14,951 bases of DNA, from positions 1 through 14,951 of the forward strand of contig CAMCWG010000035.1 in NCBI GenBank assembly GCA_945882005.1, written 5' to 3'. Position numbers and translations under genes: made by a program. How positions within the stretch are numbered: the first letter of the stretch is position 1; every line of letters begins with the position of its first letter. Below are positions 14,809 through 14,951 of the stretch, in pieces. Below the pieces are notes generated by a model that worked only from the letters and a program-made list of their open reading frames with translations, was not told the origin of the DNA and made no database searches. The stretch comes from Bordetella parapertussis. Lineage in GTDB: Bacteria; Pseudomonadota; Gammaproteobacteria; Burkholderiales; Burkholderiaceae_B.

Positions 14809-14951
14809 GTGCTGAAATTACCTTATGAAATCTGGATCGGGGCCCGCTATGCGGGGTTAAGTAGCTCGCGCGGCCGAGGTGGCCGACGCGACCGCTTCGT
14901 CTCGTTTGTCGCCGCAAGCTCGATGGCGGGTATTGGTCTGGGTGTTGCCGC
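14809..14951 (+). CDS. LolC/LolE-type lipoprotein-releasing ABC transporter permease, N-terminus (runs off window)
   Basis: The first 47 residues of an inner-membrane protein are visible, starting with GTG: MLKLPYEIWIGARYAG, an Arg-rich segment (21-29), then the first hydrophobic stretch FVSFVAASSMAGIGLGVA. This matches the N-terminus of betaproteobacterial LolC/LolE-type permeases (LPYE..IG.RY....FISF...SM.GI.LGVA). Together with the ATPase LolD these release outer-membrane lipoproteins to the carrier LolA. The frame stays open to the window end. LolC and LolE cannot be told apart here. There is no Shine-Dalgarno before the GTG; an ATG at 14801 is followed by a stop within five codons and is not the start. 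Confidence 0.75.
   Translation, partial: MLKLPYEIWIGARYAGLSSSRGRGGRRDRFVSFVAASSMAGIGLGVA

Noticed and set aside
14753..14917. A 55-residue N-terminal extension of the rpfE-like protein
   Set aside because: The extension is Arg-rich, overlaps the coding start of the divergent LolC-like gene and has no counterpart I recognise; the ATG at 14752 gives a natural start.

Overview
The window looks like a stretch of a betaproteobacterial chromosome, most likely Burkholderiales (an Alcaligenaceae-like genome is my best guess). The reasons are the order uvrB - low-molecular-weight phosphatase - iscRSUA-hscBA-fdx, the block rpfE-like gene - recJ - prfB - lysS, and a divergent LolC/LolE-type gene whose N-terminus resembles betaproteobacterial members. 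Coding GC is moderate, roughly the low-to-mid 50s by eye. I see no transposase, integrase, phage gene, CRISPR array, tRNA or rRNA. This is mostly a conserved housekeeping region, and I do not see a clearly new system.

Layout, left to right. Positions 1-845 hold the 3' end of uvrB (+). Positions 846-1064 are a very AT-rich spacer with a perfect 14-bp palindrome and a possible promoter. A low-molecular-weight protein-tyrosine phosphatase (+, 1065-1553) follows and ends in a strong bidirectional intrinsic terminator. The complete isc cluster (+, 1757-7004) comes next: the regulator IscR, cysteine desulfurase IscS, scaffold IscU, A-type carrier IscA, co-chaperone HscB, Hsp70 HscA and ferredoxin Fdx. 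Two tandem type-1-like IscR boxes sit on its promoter, so the cluster should be repressed by holo-IscR. Local inverted repeats lie at the iscR/iscS, iscA/hscB and hscA/fdx boundaries. No iscX follows fdx. Instead come an HpcH/HpaI-family aldolase and a hydroxypyruvate-isomerase-family protein (+, 7038-8623), which may form a small carbon-metabolism pair.

The right half is on the minus strand and reads from about 14750 down to 8642: an RpfE-like conserved protein, recJ, prfB (with the classic programmed +1 frameshift), a short-chain dehydrogenase inserted between prfB and lysS, then lysS. The genes from rpfE-like to recJ and from prfB to lysS overlap or nearly touch, which suggests co-transcription. 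lysS ends 18 bp from the end of the isomerase gene, convergently. At the right edge a LolC/LolE-type lipoprotein-release permease gene starts on the plus strand and runs off the window. It shares a 56-bp divergent spacer with the rpfE-like gene, and both genes have a -10-like hexamer only 6 bp before the start codon.

Together the window covers Fe-S cluster assembly with its own feedback control, translation (RF2 and lysyl-tRNA synthetase), DNA repair (UvrB and RecJ) and the start of outer-membrane lipoprotein sorting. The least understood items are the RpfE-like protein, the SDR between prfB and lysS, the AT-rich spacer, and the stem-loops at the isc module boundaries.
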